From the NCBI GenBank assembly GCA_021495925.1, contig JAKEKT010000064.1:1-64000 (forward strand): 64,000 bases of DNA, in the 5' to 3' direction. Positions 21,578 through 31,179 of the stretch are shown here, piece after piece. Under the pieces are notes generated by a model, which was given only the letters and a program-made list of their open reading frames with translations, made no database searches and was not told where the DNA came from. Origin of the DNA: Diplodia intermedia. Its lineage: Eukaryota; Ascomycota; Dothideomycetes; Botryosphaeriales; Botryosphaeriaceae. Positions within the stretch are counted from its first letter, which is position 1. The number at the start of each line of letters is the position of its first letter. Position numbers and translations under genes: made by a program.

Positions 21578-22054
21578 CTAGAGACTCGTTCTTTGGGGCT
21601 TGAAGGTCTTGGAGAGATCGTAGTACGTGTCCCACGCGTCGCCGCACCTGACGTCGGCGCCGAAGCCGCAGTAGGCCTGCCGGCTGCCCTCGTCGATGCG
21701 GAACGGCTCGGGCGGCTGCGCGACCAGCATGCGGCGCCACGAGGCCGACGCCGCGCTCGCGCTGAGACGGTGGAGCCACTGCGGCTTGCTGGACATGTAC
21801 AGGATCATGCCGTCGCCCGCGTCCCGCCGCAGCGCGAAACGCTGCATGAAGAACGGATTGAGCCCGTAGGCCTCGGCGCTGTGCGGGTCGGGATGGAAGT
21901 AGAGGCAGCGCTGCAGCCGTATCGATGCTTCGATCACCGTGTTCCATCGCTTGCATACCCTCAGCGCGCGGAGCAGATCGGGCGGGGTGGCGAAGGAGAG
22001 GACCAGCTCGAGCAGCTCCGTTGTCTCGAGCACTTGGACCGTCGCGCTACCCAT
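21578..22054 (-). CDS. F-box domain protein
   Basis: A 158-residue single-exon protein. The F-box is at the N-terminus (about residues 8-45: VLETTELLELVLSFATPPDL, then LRALRVCKRWNTVI) and would bind Skp1 and recruit substrates to SCF ubiquitin ligases. The remainder is the short Trp/Tyr-containing tail typical of the many small F-box proteins of Pezizomycotina, with WRRMLVAQPP in the middle. An in-frame ATG exists 35 codons upstream (22159), but that extension is basic and Pro-rich, and the F-box normally lies near the start, so the start at 22054 is preferred. The substrate is unknown. Confidence 0.82.
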   Translation of the reverse strand: MGSATVQVLETTELLELVLSFATPPDLLRALRVCKRWNTVIEASIRLQRCLYFHPDPHSAEAYGLNPFFMQRFALRRDAGDGMILYMSSKPQWLHRLSASAASASWRRMLVAQPPEPFRIDEGSRQAYCGFGADVRCGDAWDTYYDLSKTFKPQRTSL

Positions 22055-22978
22055 GACGAGCGGATTGAGGGGGGAGATGAGCAATGGCGGGCGGATAATC
22101 TCTCTGATGATGATCGGTGTTGAGGGACAAGGCCGGCAGCGGGCGTGAGAGTGAGGCAAGGCGCCCGTGCTGTGTCACACGTCTTCCCCGCCCGTCGACT
22201 CTCAATGGCCTGCCCGTAATCCACCCCCGTTTCCTGCCTACCAACCACCAAACTCATGCTTCGACTACCTTCTGTATCCTTGGCGCTTTCCTTCTTCGGA
22301 TGAAGTCGCCAGCCAATCCGGCGTAGGGACATTCCTATTGCGACGGATCTGCACTACGCCAAAGGCCCGTGGCCCCCACATGCGCTCCAAAGAGTGGCAA
22401 TCAGCATACAACGTTGGACCCTGAACCATTCGAATTCCAACCCTAACCTCTTACCAACTTACATGTGAAGCTCTTGTCTCCGAGGTCTGGACGGTATATC
22501 AGGCCAGGTAGTCTCAGTCCCCCCAACAATGCTATTCATCAACAGACACAGCACTTCTCTCATTACGCAGCAACGTTGCTGTGGATTGGAATCATGACAA
22601 AAGATCGAGGAATCACCTCAGGTAGTTGCTCTCTGAGTTGACTCGTGGTTACGTGAATAATCAAGCGTTGGCAGCTGAAATGTTGTGCGCTGTGGGATGG
22701 CGTTGAATTGGCCGTAAAGGACTGAGGTTGAGTTTGCGCGTCCAAGGGGAGCCGCTAACTCAGTTGAGGGAGTCGAGAACTGGCTCTGAGGGAGGAGTCA
22801 AGACTGGCTGCGTGGGACTTCGGAGTTCGGCGGCGCGCGGCATGGAAAAAAAGGGCGCACACCACAAATTCAAACTCACTTCTCTGAACAGTCATACAAC
22901 CAGACACCATGGTGTTAGGATATTCTGCTACATCGGACCGCTATTTCAGCACCACCCAAGGTTGTTCCGCCGCCTTGC
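22055..22978. other. gene-free stretch
   Basis: Promoter side of the F-box gene and 3' flank of the Cys-repeat gene. Frames here carry no recognisable domain. Confidence 0.45.
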
Positions 22979-23519
22979 TCACGCATCCCCGTCCTCGTTG
23001 CTGGCATTGTTCCGGCCTGTGAGGTTCCTGCAGTTGCTTTTAACCGAACTGGGAATCAATATTACGTATATCCACCTCTCCACGGCCGCGGCTTACCTGC
23101 AGTTGACGCAGTTTACCAGGTTGAACCCATTGGAGCAATTCCGGCAGGATCTCGAGTCCTCCAGGTTACCTGCACGTTGTCGCTTCAACATTCATCCATC
23201 ACAAGTACCGCGTGACCAGACCTACTGCAATTATTACACGATGTGCAATTGGTACAGTTGCTGCCTACTTTCGTTAATCTTCACACGTCCCATCCTCGAG
23301 TACGTTCATGAACTCACAATTTACACAGTTTTTGCATCCCCGGCAGTTGCTGCAGTTCCGGTTACCGTCGGAGGCACCGTCCGACTTATCGTTGGATTTG
23401 AAATCGCTGCGCGATATAGGTAAGTATGGTAGCCACGTGGTGGTGGACGAGGATATGTCGGTATGAACTTACTACGGCGGTGGCGCCCCATCCTCGGTCC
23501 TGCTGTTGCGCTGGCCCAT
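22979..23519 (-). CDS. small PPPY-motif protein with period-3 cysteine (x-N-C) repeat
   Basis: Found by splicing. Five exons (23473-23519, 23318-23406, 23226-23264, 23097-23169, 22979-23048) with four GT-AG introns of 66, 53, 56 and 48 bp give a 105-residue frame of exactly 106 codons. The N-terminus is polar and carries a PPPY motif (residues 13-16), a ligand type for WW domains. After an Asp/Ser/Lys-rich linker, nine cysteines follow each other at every third position (NCSNCRGCKNC and onward), nearly all preceded by Asn. Five more Cys lie in looser NC pairs. The C-terminus is Asn/Asp-rich and free of Cys. There is no signal peptide or hydrophobic helix, so a cytosolic protein is expected. 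Each splice junction restores the same NC pattern, which strongly supports the model. Metal binding, a thiol-rich stacked repeat or lipid-modified cysteines are possibilities. No family name is known to me. Confidence 0.75.
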
Positions 23520-23886
23520 GGTGTATTCAAGACTTGTTCTGCACAGAACGACGGTGCTGTAAGGTGTTCAGGCAGATCTAGAAGTTGAATTCACGAGGTG
23601 TAGCGAGCGAGAGGTAAGCGCGCGCGCCGTTCTCCACTGTTTACTTCCTGTTTTATGAAAGCTGCTGCCTGCGATCACGCGACAGCCGTCATAGCCACGA
23701 AATGCGGAGAAGATAACGATAAGAAGGAAAGAAAGAAACGGTACGTCATTTGCTCCGGCGTGGCTAAGCGAAAGCTGCATTGCATACAATCCTGCCGTGT
23801 GATATCCTTCCACTCGTGGGACGATGTGGCGCATGGCGGGGCGGCATTGGCTCGGTCGGCTCACACACCAAGCGCTTCGAGACTTG

Positions 23887-24163
23887 TCATTCGCAGCACC
23901 GTTCCGTAAAGATCTGCATGCTGCGTATCGGCGGAAAAGATTGAGTGTTAGCTGTGGTTTGAAGAAGCTTTCCGTCCGTAAATGATTCACCTGACCAAAG
24001 AAGCAGTGGCATGCGCGCAATCTTTTTGGAGCTTGGGAAGCACAAATGTCGAAAAGATCAGCAACAAGGCACCAAAAGGAGGAGGTGCGTCCACCAATGC
24101 GACGGATAATAATCCCGCCAATAGAGACGAGATTTGCGAAGAGTTAAAAGACGACAGTGCCAT
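23887..24163 (-). CDS. possible small hydrophobic protein
   Basis: This is a weak candidate. ATG at 24163, exon 23991-24163, a 70-bp GT-AG intron (23921-23990) and exon 23887-23920 would give 68 residues. The first 55 residues contain two hydrophobic stretches (SLLAGLLSVALV, ALLLIFSTFVL), and the protein ends in CCE. The splice sites are good, but there is no recognisable homologue and chance is a real alternative. An upstream in-frame ATG would add eight residues. Confidence 0.2.
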
Positions 24164-24340
24164 CGATTCGTTAATCGTACTGTTCACCTATTGCGTTGAG
24201 CGAGTGATGTGTGTCGAATTTACTTCCCCTCATCTTGCTTATGTACTGCTGACGTTGAGCTACCAACAAAGGAAGCTCAAGATAAATTTATTTTTAGACA
24301 ACAAAAATATCAAGGTCAGCCTCGTTATATCACCCCCACT

Positions 24341-25355
24341 TTACAAGACTCCATGTTCCCGTCTTCCGCCATCCCATCCGAAATCTGGCCAGCCATCCGG
24401 AAGCGTGGAAAATGGTGGGAGTACATACCTCCCGCTGCAAGAGCTGTTCGATTCACATGTCAGATTACAGAGCCCGAACACATTGCAGTAACAATCTTTT
24501 GCTGGTGGACAATGCACCGGCTCCTGTCCAAATAGTACTGGAATAGTCAGCAAGAATTCTACCACAAACCAGCAAACTTACTATGCCAACTATATTCCAG
24601 GATCCTCCCACTGATTGAGTCTTCTAGAGGCGTTTCCAGCAGCCAGTTCCGGATTCGCACATATTCCGCTCGCGGTAGCTGCTTCGCTTTCTCCCTTGTG
24701 ATGGCGAACTGCGCGCAGCACGAGACGCCAACCGTTTCTGGCGCGTCGCGTCCAGGGAAGATCTTAGAAAACTCCACTGCGTATTCACTGCCCGCATGCG
24801 GTCCCTGGCTGGAAGGCAGTCGATCAGAGGGGTGGATCTCGGCAGGGCAGCCCAACGTCCAAACGCAGCGTAGGTTTACGTATCCGTGTTCTTGGAGATA
24901 TGGAAGACGGAAGTTTCCAATAATAGGGACGCTGTCGTAGTCTGGATCGTCGTTATGCCATTGGTACCGCTGTGCGTGTATAAAGAGCATATTCGCCGGC
25001 AGGTTGTAGTAGTGCTCTATGAGAAAGCTTTATCGGTCAGCCTCATGCGACACTCCATGTGGTGCCCAGCAACGCACGTGAGGTACACCATGGACTCGCG
25101 GCCTTTGTTTTCAGCCACCTTTAGGCTTGCAGCGAGATCATCAACAATGTAGATGTATCTGGTCCAGTGTGGGAAATGGTCTGCTAGCCACTGAGTATCT
25201 TCATCCTTGCCGCTGGCAACGATGAGCACTTTTTCTGGGCCACTGGTAGTACTAATAAGGCCAGCCTTGAGCTGGTCGGACCACAGACAGAGAAAGAGTG
25301 CTGCGAAGCATAAAGCGAAAACAACCAGAATCGTCCGCACTTTCGGAAATCGCAT
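24341..25355 (-). CDS. DUF3431 family type II membrane protein
   Basis: Three exons, 25078-25355, 24582-25027 and 24341-24537 (introns 50 and 44 bp), give 306 residues. The N-terminus is a short basic segment and one transmembrane helix (about 8-25), so the rest should face the Golgi/ER lumen or the outside. The DUF3431 core follows: VLIVASGKDEDTQWL, then YIYIVDD, the block QWHNDDPDYDSVP, a conserved RCVWTLGCPAEI and GVSCCAQFAI. The acceptor at 25028 is preferred over one 11 bases downstream because it restores the family-like YLTFLIEHYYNLP. The C-terminal exon has eight Cys within about 28 residues, as in many family members. The family is widespread in fungi and often sits near polysaccharide genes, but its biochemical role is not established. 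Confidence 0.9.
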
Positions 25356-25867
25356 CCTGCATGATATTACGAAGACGATATGGTTAGAAAAGAGAAATTA
25401 AGTGGGAACAGTTCCCCGACAAGGCTGAGGTGGCGCTTAAGTTGGTCTGATTGTAATCAACACGTCCTACGCCAAGGACTCATGCAAGCCACGAAATGCA
25501 ATGACATACAGCCTCGTCTCCGGAACAACAATTCCATTCAGCTTCAGCCACCCAGCCTCGTATTACGTATATCATTGATAAACCCTTCTTGCTTGATTCG
25601 TTACTTGCCACTGGCACCAACAAATAACGACCGCCACGGTTGCACAACTGTCGGATTTTGATAGAGGAGGGGCCGGACAAATAAGACGTTGCATGATTCT
25701 CTCAGCTGTGGCATAAAGCGATGCCGTATGTAATACCGTCAGCTCCCAGGTTGGTTCTACAAAAAACATTCTCGCTGATATTACAAGGATCCACCCAGTA
25801 AGCTGTCCACTTTTCTTTCCCAAGCTCAACTTCCCTCGACTAACGAGCAAGATAGGAACTATCCAAC
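25356..25867. promoter_or_regulatory. divergent promoter region
   Basis: This is 512 bases between the divergent DUF3431 and single-pass surface protein genes. No gene is seen. Confidence 0.5.
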
Positions 25868-26767
25868 ATGCACGTACTCCCATGCCTGGCTCCGACGTGG
25901 GCTTTCCTCTTGTTCTACATGATTGAGCTGAGCTTGGCGCACCACAAGGCTGCGAGTCATTCCTCACAGCCTACCCTGCTCACCAATGACACAATCTGCG
26001 AGCGAACCCTAGCAAATAAACGCCATGTATTTGCACGAGACGACGTCTATACCACGACTTCTGGAGAAGAGCCTAGGGAGAACTTATGCACGCCCAGTGA
26101 AACTCTTTGTTATGTCATAGAGAACCAAGCATACCCACGATGTCAGGTTTTCCTGGACAAAGGATGGTGTTGTGTTGGTGAAGAGTCGAGGGGAAATTGC
26201 TATATTGATCAAGCATCCGCTTGCGATGAGGCTGGATCGGTGGAGTGCACGCGGCTTCAGGAGGGAACGACCAAAGCATGCTGCCCGAAGAACACCACAT
26301 GCTCAACGACGTGGGACGCCTCGCAAATAAAGGTCCGCTGCGACATACAGTCGACCGATCTCGTGTTGTTGGCAGGAACTTCGACCTCGACATCTGCTGC
26401 AGCCACGAAAGCGACGTCCATCAATCCTCTGACCGCCACCGCTTCTCCCACTCAAAACCACAATGAACCATCAACTTTGGGAGGCGGAACGATTTCTGGC
26501 ATCGTCATTGGCTGTGTTGCGATCATCGTCGGCGGTCTTCTCGCTGGCTGGATCTACAAATACCGACACTCCAAGAAGACAAGCTCAACGGAGCAGCTGA
26601 ACCCCAACCCAGCCTGGATGCCGGGCGATACGAGATCGTCGCATGCGCTCAGTGACCTTCCAACCATGAGTCCTGTATCTAAACCGGAAACCCGGCACTA
26701 TCAGGATTCGTCGCCTATGGAACTGGACGGGGCCCGGGTTGGCAGACAGAGGGAGCTTAGTGTGTAG
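25868..26767 (+). CDS. single-pass Cys-rich surface protein
   Basis: A 299-residue single-exon type I membrane protein. A hydrophobic signal peptide covers about residues 1-24. The ectodomain (25-170) has about twelve Cys, including two CC pairs (GWCCVGEESRGNC and KACCPKNTTC), plus N-glycosylation sites (NDT, NTT). A Ser/Thr/Ala-rich stalk (about 168-205) leads to a Gly-rich transmembrane helix (about 207-230, ISGIVIGCVAIIVGGLLAGW) and a basic, Pro/Ser-rich cytoplasmic tail. The layout resembles fungal wall-stress-sensor-like or other cell-surface proteins, but the ectodomain is not a recognised WSC domain. Function unknown. Confidence 0.82.
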   Translation: MHVLPCLAPTWAFLLFYMIELSLAHHKAASHSSQPTLLTNDTICERTLANKRHVFARDDVYTTTSGEEPRENLCTPSETLCYVIENQAYPRCQVFLDKGWCCVGEESRGNCYIDQASACDEAGSVECTRLQEGTTKACCPKNTTCSTTWDASQIKVRCDIQSTDLVLLAGTSTSTSAAATKATSINPLTATASPTQNHNEPSTLGGGTISGIVIGCVAIIVGGLLAGWIYKYRHSKKTSSTEQLNPNPAWMPGDTRSSHALSDLPTMSPVSKPETRHYQDSSPMELDGARVGRQRELSV

Positions 26768-27113
26768 AGTCGGCATCTCTGCTAGTCTATTAGTCGAATG
26801 GAATGATGATGCGGAATTGCAACACGATTACCTGATATCTCAATGTCCATCACCTGTGCTTCCTTACGACATACTTTTGACAATAGGAATCAACATGGAA
26901 CCAATAGATTAGGCTTAACAGACATTCACTTTATAGTAGGGGATTTTTGCCTCCAAAAATGAAGGCGGCAGCCTTTCTCAAGACAGATCTCATGTTGAAG
27001 ATATGAGTGTCTACCAACCACGACGCAGTCCCCGTTCCACCCTTCCCCACCACTCCCAAACCCCAACCCCCCCCCCTCTTTCCCTCCCCTCGACCACCCC
27101 TCCCCCACCCCCC
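26768..27113. other. convergent 3' region
   Basis: This is 346 bases between converging genes. The last 100 bases are extremely C-rich on the plus strand and continue into the transporter's coding end. No gene is seen. Confidence 0.5.
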
Positions 27114-30100
27114 TCAAGAAAACCCGCCCACCCGCGGCCCGAAATACCCGCCCTTCGGCAGCTCCAGCCTCGTGCACGCCACGCTCTCGCACCCGCTCTC
27201 CGCCGCATTGCCCCACCACTCAGCCGCATACCCATTGTACTCGACCGCGAAGAAAATGACGACCGCGGCGACGGCGATGGCCGTCGAGAACGCCGCCGAG
27301 ACGACGTAGTTGTACTTGGCCCAGAACGCGAGGTGGCGCGCGCGCAGGTACGCCATGCTGAGCCAGCCGGGCAGCACTGCGGGCCAGACGTAGGCGATGT
27401 TGTACTGCGCAACAATCCCGTTAGTGTCAGTCAGGGGAGGGGGAGGCGGGGGACGACGTACCGGCGACCACGCCGTCCCGCCGTTGAGCAGGGGGATCGG
27501 GTGCGCGCGCCTGAACCAGTGGGTCCGCGGTAGTCGTCGTTGGAGGAGGTAGAAGGCGACGGGGATGGCGGCGCCGACGGGGAAGGCGGAGAGGAGCGCC
27601 GTGTATTGCCCGTGCGCGCCGAAGACCTTGCGCGCGCCCATGGAGCCGAAGAGGACGGCGGCCGTGAAGTAGGTGTTGACCCCCGGGCAGGTGAATTTGT
27701 CTTTTTGGTCGCTGTGCCGGCGTGTTAGTGGGGGGAGGGAGGAGGGACGGGATGGGACGCGGGTGGGGGTGCGTACGACTCGCATATGTCGTGGATGTTG
27801 CGCATCTGGAAGTTCATCACACCCGTGCAGACGAAGGCGGATACGAGCGTGGCTGCTGCTTGCGCCCAGAAGGTTGTGCGGGGCGGGATCTTGACGTAGT
27901 GGGCGAGTTTGAGGTCGTTGCTGAAGGCGAGGGCGTGGGCGGTGGTGACGTAGCTGGATGGGAGGGGTGGTCAGTTGTGGCTTGTAGTGGTTGAGGGGTT
28001 GGAGGTTTACCCGTAGCATTTGAAGAAGTTCATTGCCAGGGCGTTGCCGGGAAGCCAGGCGCCACCGATGAATTCGGCGATGTAGCTGGAGCGTGGTCAG
28101 TGGGTATTTACTGGGGGAATTGGAGGGGTAGGCTTACTTGTACTCGACCTGGAGGCCAGTGGTGGCGTAGATGATGCCGGTTGGGATCACGAAGACGAGG
28201 GCGAGGGCAATTCCGAAGAACACGACCCCGACAGTCGTCTGCAGTTTCAGTCAGTATACACCCTTCTTGATGCAGTGGGATGGTACTCACGTATGTAGGC
28301 CAGCCGGCTACCGCACCCACGCCAAGGACGATGGCAAAGATGTTCAAACAAAGATACCACCATTCCGGGACTGTTTCAAAGTCAGCGCTCTGGTGGAAAA
28401 AAAAAGAGAGAAAAAGGACCGTTGCAGCGTTCATTCCGCACAATGGAGTGACAGCAAGCTCTTTCGGGGGACAACTTACCTTCACGGTAGACGGCCATCA
28501 GCCGCGTATGAACATCTTTGAATTCCTCCGTCGTCTTGCCATAGCCGCGGAACAGGCTTTGGAACCCATTCATGATATCCCGTCGATGATACAAGAACGA
28601 GTACGAGATAGTCGCCGTATACACCGCGAAACTGAACCAATACATAGTCAAGCTGCTCGCAGCGAGGTAGACCTGCGAGTATGCCTGATACTTTTCCTCA
28701 TCCAGCCAACCACGATCATCCAGCACAGCCGAGACATTATACGACTTGGCGTAATGGTTGAACATGGAGTTTGTGTTGATCGGCAGGTATCCCGTATGCA
28801 GCGCATTGGTGTAGTACATGCCGATCAGCACGAAGCCGCCGAGCAGGCATCCGACGAAAGTATTGAGCGTCACGGCGAAGGGGACGACGAGCGGATCCAG
28901 CGAGTGCGTCGCGACGTTCCAGTCAAATGTCGGGATGGGGTTGAAGCCGAGCCCTTTTTTGAGACCGGTGATGGCGGTGAGGTGGAAGTTGTTCGGCGCG
29001 ATCCAGGCGAGCCAGTTGAAGAGGCTGAGGGCGGCGAAGATGTAGTCCGGGAACCAGAACCAGACGAACATGGCGCCGAAGGCGTAGAGGAAGAGCCGGA
29101 AGCGGGAGACGTTGTACAGTCGCTTGAATGGGCCAGGTACGGCGTGGTTTTCCTCTGGAGCGCGCTGCGTTAGAGGGGTTGGGCGGGTTTGAAGGAGAGA
29201 TGGAGGTACCGTTGTGTAGAGAGCTGTTCAGCGCGATGGTGACCATCGTCTTGGGCCAGAGACAGAACGAGGGATACACAAGGAATTTTCGCAGAAGCCC
29301 GGCAAGCCCGTACCCTTTCGATGTGTAAGCGGGCGTCAGATCAACGGGAAGAATAAGGCCTACCCATGAAGTCCGTCGACAGTGCCAGCAGGATTTGGTA
29401 CCCGAAAGAACCGGCATATTTCTGGCCAAAGTACGTGTCCAGATACTGAGTAAAGACTACGAAAGGTGAGCAGACTGCTAACGAGGATAGTGGAACCAGA
29501 ACATACTGATGTATCTTGAGCTTGGTAGAGTTTTGCCAACACTGGCCATGATTGAGATCAGCATGTGCTCTTTCTTGTTAAATGGACCCGGGTTCAGGCT
29601 GTGTCGAGAGCCAAAAAGCGTGAAGCCGACATCCGGCAGGTACTTTGCAGCTGCCTTTCCCACAGGAAAACTCAGCAACTGTACGACTGGGGCTTCAAGG
29701 AAGATGCTCGGTTGGCGAACGCTGAAGAGCTGGTTGACGAAGGCGAGCAAAACGACGAAACCAAGACCAATGATCCAGGCACGGATGGTGGAACAAGGCA
29801 TCCCGGGGTCGTCATGGTTGTCGACGACCGCCCTTACCTCGGGGTAGGGGCTATTGGTGGAAAGGAGGGAGACCTCCAGCTTGGTCTCTTCAATGATGTT
29901 CTTGTTCTTCTCCGGCTCCTTGGTGATGGACTCATCCTCGAGGAAATCCTGAAGGCGACCGAGAGCCTGGCTTGGAAAGTTCGGATCATGTTGGTGCGTC
30001 TGAAACAACTGATGCGCGAGCTACGTGTGCCGAGTCAGAGACGTTGTGATCTGGAGCTGCGGGGTTTCTCACCTCCTTTGTTTCTTCCAGCGTCAGGGTG

Positions 30101-30376
30101 CTGGCGTGCTCTTGAGCTGCGAGGACCTCTTCAACCGTTGCGTTGAGCTGTCTGGAAGGATGTTAACAATAATCTCAGGAGCGCGGAGTGGACTGTGACT
30201 AGCCTGGCTGCATGTTCAACCGCAGTCTGGTGGCTGCCTGCATCGCTGGGGCTTCTCTGAATACGAAGTCAGTACCGCCGAAACAAAAGACGGTCTTGAG
30301 TGGTCACTTGGCATACCTGGCGCAGTTCCCCCACTGATGCCGATACGTCCTTGTCCTTATCTGATAAAACAGCCAT
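27114..30376 (-). CDS. oligopeptide transporter (OPT family)
   Basis: Thirteen exons were resolved: 30317-30376, 30204-30256, 30073-30151, 29507-30020, 29364-29456, 29210-29314, 28480-29154, 28291-28370, 28138-28238, 28011-28085, 27777-27953, 27462-27711 and 27114-27404. They sum to 851 codons (850 residues), the usual OPT length. OPT proteins are proton-coupled plasma-membrane importers of small peptides, glutathione or metal chelates. The N-terminus (to about 90) is cytosolic and acidic, ending in HDDPGMPCSTIRAW where the first helix begins. Family motifs follow, such as NKKEHMLI, QKYAGSFGYQ, CLWPKTMV and WFWFPDYIF. About 14 hydrophobic segments end near residue 820. Intron 2 (30152-30203) is a GC-AG intron; all others are GT-AG. 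Only the substrate is open. Confidence 0.95.
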
Positions 30377-31179
30377 GCCCACTTTCAACCGCTGTCAAGG
30401 AAGCAAGGTGAAGATCATGAGGAGACCGACCGGCCCCTTCAAATACCCTCGAGGCATTACGTGGCCCATCCCGGAGCGCTGGTCGAAACCAGGCCTCGTT
30501 CCCCGACTCTTGCCACGGTGAGTAGTGCCGGGATATTGACATGCACCCGCCCAACCGCTCGGCAAATCCCAACGGACACGAGGGAGGAACAGGAAGCACC
30601 GCCGATCACGACGGCTCTAGCCTTACAAAAAAAGTCTAATACATGCTCGACGTATGGGCGCACGCCATTTGTCTGGGGGTCGGGTGGGGACTGCCAAGCC
30701 GGCAACCGAAAGCACAACATTCGCCGCTACTCTGACACCTTCCGTTTTGGCGCCACGTACGAATCGGGGTTTGCAGTCGTCTGATATCTCGAAAGATGCC
30801 ATGCGATCGCTCTGGATGATTTCTGAAGCGAAGAGTATCAAGACGCCGTAATTTACCTGTATCAATGACTTTGTGGCACTAGCCGCGCTACCGTGGTTTG
30901 GAAACTATACCGTGGTTCAGAAATAGAGATTTTAGTAAGGGTCCTTTGCTCTCAACGTAACGATTACGAATGGATGCTTATGTGGCGAGTCTCTTGGTGA
31001 TGACATTTCTCGTAAATCGTAACCGGAGTAGAGTAGGTTGGGTAACATTAAAAAACCAAATCTGCCACATCAAGACCAGGTCGATACACACTGTATGAGC
31101 GCTGTAGTGGTAGAGCCCCGTGGAGCCCATCACCAACGAAACAACCCTCCCAAAACGCACAGCACACAACCGAACCGCC
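30377..31179. other. gene-free stretch
   Basis: Promoter of the OPT gene and 3' flank of the NB-ARC gene. Short frames around 30460-30780 show no domain and are not called. The part around 30870-31100 is AT-richer. Confidence 0.5.

Noticed and set aside
22728..23423. Plus-strand 231-residue frame
   Set aside because: The opposite strand gives a coherent five-exon Cys-repeat protein with canonical introns. The plus frame has no recognisable feature.
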